Below, piece by piece: positions 57,623 through 64,000 of a stretch of 64,000 nucleotides of DNA. Positions within the stretch are counted from its first letter, which is position 1; each line of letters opens with the position of its first letter. The notes below the pieces were generated by a model. That model had not been told where the DNA came from, made no database searches, and saw only the letters and a program-made list of their open reading frames with translations. The stretch spans positions 434,001-498,000 of the forward strand of contig CALSFV010000252.1 of NCBI GenBank assembly GCA_943737045.1, in the 5' to 3' direction. The position numbers were made by a program, and so were the translations under genes. The DNA is from Parapristionchus giblindavisi. Taxonomy: Eukaryota > Nematoda > Chromadorea > Rhabditida > Diplogasteridae.

Positions 57623-59688
57623 TTCACTTCATCCCTTATTGTACACTCTGAACTAACGTGATTTATACGCCCTTATTCCATCGCGGAGTGTATTCGCTCA
57701 CAGTCTGAGTTCGTCTTCCTCATTTCGTAATCGAACACCGTTTCTAGTTTCTTCTAGTCTCCAATTAAATGTGTCCCCCCAGACTTCTCGCCTTTCCCAT
57801 ACTTGGAACTTGTCCATGTGATTCCCTGGCCCCGCCCCCTTTGCTCAGTTCATCTTACTTTTTTGTTTAGTTTTCTTAGATTCTCCTGACTTTGTGCTTT
57901 GATCTGTGATCTCACAAGTTGCAGAATATAGCGTAGTTTGATCTTTGATCTAAAATGTTATAGAGAACAGTGTGGCTTGATCTTTGACCTTATATTCATG
58001 CTTGGGTGGTGTTCTTTGATCTTTGATTCTTGTTCTAATGCGTCGCCTCGGGGTGGGTGGATTAGGACGAAGAGTCGGAGACAAAGAAGGGAATGATAAG
58101 GACCAAAATCATTTACTACTATACTCTTTTTCCTCTTCTCTTTGTTTGGTCAATCCTTATCACAATCACTCCTTATGGTCCTTATGGTCTTATGGACCAA
58201 TCTTGCATTCATTACTAATCGATATATCGATCAATTATCGATTTTCCGCTGTAAGCAGATTCCCGCATCTTCATGTAGTGTTTATGTTGACCTCTTCGCG
58301 AGAAACGGTCTGTTCGCTGATTTTTCGTTGACATAGAAAAACAGCAAGAGCGTGGGAAATGAAGAAAACGACGGTTTAGTGTTGGAATCCGCTGCATTTC
58401 TCCAACACAGGGAGAGTGGTCATTGAAAATTTGGCAAAATGCCAAAAAATCACGATATGGTGCTTCATGGTGTACCTACTTTAACCGTCTGCGCTCTATC
58501 ACTTTTCTCTTTTTCACTCTACCTTGATTCTCTGTCACATCACGACCGCTCTCGCTCTCGAAACACTGTGTCCACACTTTTGTTTATACTCTGTGTGATG
58601 CTCAAGATGATCAGTCAACTTTTGTTCGAGCTTTGACCACGCGCATCATTGTTTGTGAGAGATATACGCCTATTGTTTGTTTTAGACGACCAGAGAACAG
58701 ACTGATCCTATCGATTAGATCATTATTGATTGATTTTGATTGACTAAATGATAAACTTTCAAAGCTAATTTCTACGTTTTTAAAATTTTTAAACATTATT
58801 AATTAAAATAAAACGTGTCATTGATTGGCATAAAAACCACATTCAACTACAGTTTTTGCTTGAAAAAAACTAAAAAGAAAAATGAATATCATGGCTTCAT
58901 AAAACTGATCAGGGTACATTAGATACGGATTATGCGAAACAGAGAATCAATTTCTATCTCTTATCATTTATTCGTCTATGAATAAGAGGAATGATATTGC
59001 TCTTTGCGTCATGAAGGATCAAAGATCAAGATTGATGTTGCTGTTGCCTCGTTATCATTTTTGTCATTTCAAACTGCAGTATTTTTAGAGGCAATGTCCA
59101 TTAAACTAAGCAATAAACTTTGTCTGATACTGAACTACTCTGACGAGTTATGGTCAATGCGAACTTGCACCCCAAAAATATCCCAAAAACCACCTAAAAA
59201 TCCCCAAAAACTCGTTGAACATTCGACTCGAATCGAAGCCTAACACCTACTCAGTACCCTATGCGTATCTATGAGTAAGCTCTTTATGTCATAAGGATAC
59301 AATCTTTCATTCTCAGTCCAAATCAATTTCTGTCGTCATTGTGTCATCTTATCAGTCCATGTTATCACTATCTCTTTCAACACTATTCTGAATCATTCCT
59401 CACTCTCTTTTTCATGTGCCTTGTCTTTATGAAATTTTGTGCGCTATTGTAGCCACTCCAAAGTAATACATTTATTATTGAATTGTCTGACTTTATCACA
59501 TTTTCTAATTAGCAATTTTTGTTCCTAAAAATTTCCTTAAAATTAAAGCGTTGCATAGAAAGCGGACTGAATTTTATTTGCTCATCGGTTGTCTTAAAGA
59601 TGGTGGCCCGCGAATGTTCAGATAAATCACTACATCCCTCATATGCGAATGCAAAGTGATATGCGAAGAGTTAGCGCAACCTCTCATC
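57623..59688. other. No gene seen
   Basis: Mixed sequence with GATCTTTGATC repeats (57898-58025), a GATCAAAGATCAAG at about 59020, and no supported exon on either strand. Confidence 0.35.
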
Positions 59689-59756
59689 TATTCCATAGCG
59701 CAATGGTAAACGTTCAGACTCGTTACCCGTTTGACGCAAGTTCGAAACCTATTGCC
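59689..59756 (+). pseudogene. tRNA-like relic
   Basis: A-box-like TAGCGCAATGGTAAACG and B-box-like AGTTCGAAACCT at the right spacing. The stems do not pair. Probably a tRNA-derived relic. Confidence 0.4.
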
Positions 59757-61553
59757 GAATTTCCTCAATTTTCAAAAAGCGCGCCCTTCCCTGAACCGGG
59801 CCTGATGGTTCATTAATGTTTCTAGCGATCAATAGACTAAATCAGCACAAAATAAATAGTGTGATGTACGTAGAATAACTTTTGTTACCTTTCTGTCTTC
59901 ACAGTTTGTTCACGAAAATATTCGTGGGACACCACCTTTAAACTTTCTCTCTCTCTCTCTCTGATCAATTATGACTGCAGTGATCTCCAGTGTTTCTTGG
60001 ATATCGGGGTAACTCCCCCCCCCTCTGACCACATTCTCTCGCTAACATTTCTAGAAGATGAGTCCAAACCTGAGAAATCAAATAATCTTTCGTCGTTGTG
60101 TCATGATCTCTGAGTATCTACCAGACCATGCCTGTTCCCTGATTCTTGCCCATTAAAGGGTAACCCTATCATTTCCTGCACGCGATTTGTGTTGACTTCT
60201 ATCCATCATGGCACAATATCATCTTCTGACTCTCTCGTTTCCCCTTGTTCTCTCGTCTTTCTCTAGCTCTTGTACTGACAATAAGTGTTCTCGGTCTTCG
60301 AACGCTCCATTGTTTACCATGCCTGCGTGCATAGACGTTCAGTGAAGCATAAAGGGTATGAAGAAGTGAGAGAGGTTTGTCTCCCATTTTAATCCCCGCT
60401 GATTTCTGGTTTATGCACGGTTATATGCGAACATTGATCGTGCAAGAACCGTATGGTTTGCGTTCCTTATGGGATTGCATTGTTTTTGGCAGAATTTTCT
60501 GGAAATTAAATGAAAAGCTTGCGCAGATTTATTTACATACTTGTTTTTTATCTATCGTTTTATCAGTAATTTCAGACACCAACAGTTAATTTATTACAAA
60601 AATGTGTTAGATGTGTTCGGGAAGTGAAGTGAGATTTGAGAATTGGCTCTTGCTTTTGATGATTATATTAATGCTAAGAATGCGCGTTTAAATGATAATA
60701 TGATGTTAACTACACAAAGTACCCAACATATCGTCATCATTTTCATTGCCTATATGACTCACGGTTTCACTTTGATCAGGGTCCATGCAGTCTAATTATT
60801 GCGACCCCCCCTCTAATGATTAAAGACGGAGAGTTTTTTCGTGACTAAAGACAAAACTATACAAAAAAAGGTGCCTCCGAAACTTTAGATGACACCCAAA
60901 TATCGTATTTCGAGTTGTACCAACATTTTTTAAACTTGAAAGATAAATATATAGCCAGCGAGGGTTGAACATCTTCATTACCCACAAGTTCTTCATGTTA
61001 ATTGCGACCATTGTTCCAAATCTCCTTCTCCATCTTCATACCTTGATATTTCGCACTTGAAGGTTCCCTTGAAAAAGGTAATTTTCTCGGAATGAGAATT
61101 ATACCCTATTCTAGACAAAGTTCTCATGAGATTGCGTTAATCACGCCTGTCACATTTCGCACTTTCACTTAAAGTCCATACTTATTATGCCTATGTCCTG
61201 TCCAGTCTAGGGCATATGCTCTTGTACATAATCTTTATGTTCCTTGTCACTAACGACTCCCCTTTTCTCGCTCTTTACCATATATAATCCACGATATATT
61301 GTTATTCGAACTCTATCGGGGAATGGGAAGTAGAGCTCTACTTTCTCTCTCGTCATATGTAATCGGCTTTTTCCGCGATATCATTCCAGCCTTTTTATGA
61401 GTCGCATCATTACTTTTTTATATACATCGTACTTGGCGAGAGTGCGCGCATTCCAGAACAGGCTACTGTACGTTTCACTCGGTTTGATTGTGCCAAATTT
61501 CCTATCGGTTCGCAGTTTTCACATATATGTATGCTTATTGGAGATTTTAACTT
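59757..61553. other. No gene seen
   Basis: AT-rich intergenic sequence with a (CT)n run near 59950. Short open frames exist on both strands but show no splice-supported continuation. Confidence 0.35.
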
Positions 61554-61664
61554 AAGGCATAACCAGAGCTAAGTTGAAGCTCTCCGCTCTGGCAATGTTC
61601 TCTCGTAGACAAAGAAAACTAGAAAGCATTTCTAGAGCGGAGAGTTAAATCAGCTCGGTAATCC
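61554..61664. repeat. ~110-bp hairpin element, copy 4
   Basis: AAGGCATAACCAGAGCTAAG at the left pairs loosely with AAATCAGCTCGGTAATCCT at the right; centre has CTCCGCTCTGGCAATGTTCT and its mirror. Confidence 0.7.
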
Positions 61665-61803
61665 TATTTTTGTATGATTATATTTATTATTAATAAGCAT
61701 CAGTTATGTTTCAAGTTTGATTCATCTATGCTTTGCTACGTAAAGATTTCGCTATATTTCTCCTTCATTGAGTATATACCAACCACTATTATCTATCAAT
61801 GAA

Positions 61804-61912
61804 AGACATACCCGAAGATAATTTCAAACACTCGGCTCTGACAACGCACTCTCGTAGGCAAGGAAAGCGAGAGAGTATTGTCAGAGCGGAGAGTTTCAAA
61901 TAAGCAATGCCT
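61804..61912. repeat. ~110-bp hairpin element, copy 5
   Basis: GACATACCCGAAGATAATTT at the left; right half contains GAGAGAGTATTGTCAGAGCG, mirroring the CTCTGACAACGCACTCTC of the left half. Confidence 0.7.
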
Positions 61913-63500
61913 TTACCAATATCATTTCAACGATCTGTTCATTTCACGCGCTATTTCTTCAATTTTGGTATAGCATTTTCCTCTCACTTGAAGGTTCCCT
62001 TGAAACATCGGATTAGGACCAAAAATAGAGTGGGAGCGGAATATCAGTATCAATATCATTATCACTCACATTGCTCTCACATTCCATCATCCGTGAATCA
62101 TTCGATAATCCGTGTAGCAGTGACTTATGAATGATGAATTATTGCTCCTATTTTTGTAGTTTTCTAAAAATATATTCATTTTATTTTTTACTCTGTCTAC
62201 AATTACCGTATATTTAATGGTAGTAATCGTAACACCACGGATATTTTTTTTACAATACCCTTGAATTATCATTGTCCTATCAGCGATCCCCCGCAAAACT
62301 GCCTTGAATAACGGGATACCTTTACCTTTGTTTCACCATTGAGATCCCGGTTCGCGACATTTGCGCATCTCCTAACGATAAGCTACTCGAAATATGTCGT
62401 GATTTTAGCATTTTTAATAGATTTTTCGTATAGTGTCCTCATTGCTAAAAAATATTTGTGTTTTCTCACAATCCGTTCCGGTGCATAGACATTTTTCGAT
62501 AATAATGGATTATTTATCGGAAATAACTATATAAATGAGTAATCATGTTGATTCATTTGTTTGATCGGCGAGGGAATCTGTATCTTTGTTTATCCGTCTA
62601 CCTCTTTATCTCTGCTCCTCCCTCCCTGCCTCCCTCTCTGTCGTTCTCTCTCTCTCCTCTCCCTCTGTCCTTTTCACGTAGACGATCATCTAAGCTGATC
62701 AAGTAAGGGAAGGAATTAGAGAGGCTTCCGTGAGAAGAATATGAACTTTTCCGCTTATATGCGAGAACTATTCCACTTCTAAGTCTCTTAGAAGTCTTTT
62801 TAGTCTTGTTAGTAATTTTCCTTATCTTTGTAGTGCGCTTTAGTCTGTTATTTCCGCCTTTTCGTCTCTTCAAGCATCGCTGTTCCCTCGCTGACAGAGA
62901 ACAGGGAAATAGTGTGTGATTTGAAGAGACCGTTGGTGACACTTTAATGATGCTCTACATATCTCTGTATTACTATCGCTCAATTAATTAAATCATGTTT
63001 ATTTAATTCTACCTGCTATTTTCGTCTATTATTGTCAAATCGATGACGTATAACATGGGGGATATTATGAGCTTTGTTTGTTAATCCTTCAGTTTTATGG
63101 TTGACTATGTTGATTTTCCGGACTCATAGGCGCTGACTTGTCGACCCAATGACGAATGGAAAAAGATGACAAAATATGGATGATTTGAGTCTGACGTTTG
63201 TAATAATCTTTGTCATATTTGTATATTGGTTAGTGGCGACTAGGGTTCAATGGGTTCGCATTAATATCATCCATTCATCTTGTAATATCTTAATCAAAAT
63301 CTGCGCTTGCCACAAAGTAGACTCAATAAAGCAGACCATTTCGTACATTATTATTTTCTAGTAATCCTATTTTTGTGAGATAGTGTTCACTGGTAATCAG
63401 TTATGTTTCAAGTCCAACTCATCTATGCTTTGCTCATAATTATTTCGTTATCTCTCACATCATAGATAAACTATCATTATACACCACTACATCAATGTAA

Positions 63501-63616
63501 GTCACACCCGAGCTCAACAAGCCACGATCTGGCTCTGGCTCTTGTAAGCTCTGGCAACACTTGTCTACAAGAGAGTATTGTCAGAGCGGAAAGATTAAAA
63601 TTTGTTCTTGGTGTGA
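63501..63616. repeat. ~110-bp hairpin element, copy 6
   Basis: GTCACACCCGAGCTCAACAA at the left and TTCTTGGTGTGA at the right; right half keeps GAGAGTATTGTCAGAGCGG. The left half has extra CTGG repeats and pairs less well. Confidence 0.65.
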
Positions 63617-63720
63617 GTGGGAGTGTGGAATATCACTATATCATTACCACTCACATTCCATCAACAATGAATCATTCGATAATCTATTCGCTGATGAATG
63701 GTACAATACAAAAGGCCTTT

Positions 63721-64000
63721 ACCTAGTGGTTTACTATTAGTCCTACCTGAGTAGACGTGCAAGGGGTATGATTTCTTTTTGTACACTTATGCATGAAAAA
63801 TATCTCTATGAATAGGATGGTTGCGCAATTTTTTCTTGTATTGCTGACTGAAAGATGATCTTGTTGAAGAAAGAAACAGATGGCCTTGTTGGTGTATGTC
63901 GTTTGTTCAAACAACAATAATCTATGGACATCCTCTGAATCTTTCCGTTGAATTGATTTTTCTTGATTAATCAATATTTATGAGAATCCTACCGTATGGT
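63721..64000. other. No gene seen
   Basis: AT-rich sequence with one short minus-strand frame that lacks supporting splice sites or composition. Confidence 0.3.

Larger units (their letters stand above)
61656..63720. repeat. Diverged direct duplication, 61656-62140 and 63361-63720
   Basis: Both copies start GTAATCCTATTTTTGT, contain CAGTTATGTTTCAAGT and CATCTATGCTTTGCT, then a hairpin element (copies 5 and 6), then CACTCACATT and GAATCATTCGATAATC. The hairpin was therefore present before the duplication. Between them (62141-63360) no gene is seen. Confidence 0.7.

Noticed and set aside
57541..57625. Functional tRNA-Gly call
   Set aside because: A and B boxes are good but the acceptor stem does not pair and position 33 is not T; kept only as a relic.
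62598..62942. 114-residue Arg/Lys-rich minus-strand frame
   Set aside because: Its end is read from a CT/GA tract and no splice-supported neighbour was found.

Overview
This is a eukaryotic nuclear window that looks like a free-living nematode (rhabditid or diplogastrid type; I cannot name the species). The reasons are genes made of many short exons, introns with plain GT..AG ends (some only about 42 bases), an unspliced-looking splice acceptor 6-7 bases in front of two start codons (the usual mark of spliced-leader trans-splicing), no bacterial signals, and a very high load of small inverted-repeat (MITE) transposons.

Three gene families are recognised with good support. (1) A BCL7-family SWI/SNF subunit lies on the minus strand, 19657-21864, in 5 exons (145 aa). 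(2) An MPP10 (MPHOSPH10) U3 snoRNP protein lies on the plus strand, 22345-40224. I assembled 28 exons in continuous frame (1150 aa); the first 400 residues are a Ser/Pro/Lys-rich, acidic extension not present in the human protein. (3) A MED15-type Mediator tail subunit lies on the plus strand, 42611-53507, in 24 exons (1050 aa): a Gln-rich N-terminal half and a conserved MED15 C-terminal domain, but no KIX domain that I can find. A small two-exon, one-membrane-segment protein gene (41250-42419, 75 aa) ends only 191 bases before the MED15 start, an operon-like arrangement. BCL7 and MPP10 are divergent, with 480 bases between their start codons.

Layout. 0-19.6 kb is gene-poor and repeat-rich: palindromic MITEs, a decayed mariner element with another MITE nested in it, a frameshifted coiled-coil pseudogene (3990-5305), a damaged coiled-coil gene (5726-11950), a partial copy of the BCL7 3' end (932-1922), a small Cys-rich gene piece (13801-14219, minus), and a head-to-tail array of three TA-flanked MITEs plus a (TA)n tract and a 40-base minisatellite (14.7-17.4 kb). 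19.6-53.5 kb holds the three recognised genes and the small membrane protein; their introns carry numerous MITEs, two very large inverted-repeat elements (33128-34898 and 46826-49090), tandem duplications and CT/GA-rich tracts. 53.5-64 kb has no gene I can support except a probable minus-strand terminal exon (54720-54986); it contains a 9-bp-TSD element, GA-rich minisatellites, tRNA-like relics and a diverged local duplication.

The recognised genes act in separate nuclear processes: chromatin remodelling (BCL7), small-subunit ribosomal RNA processing (MPP10) and transcriptional co-activation (MED15). No joint pathway is implied by the sequence. All exon models are read by eye from reading frame and splice sites; none is confirmed by transcripts.
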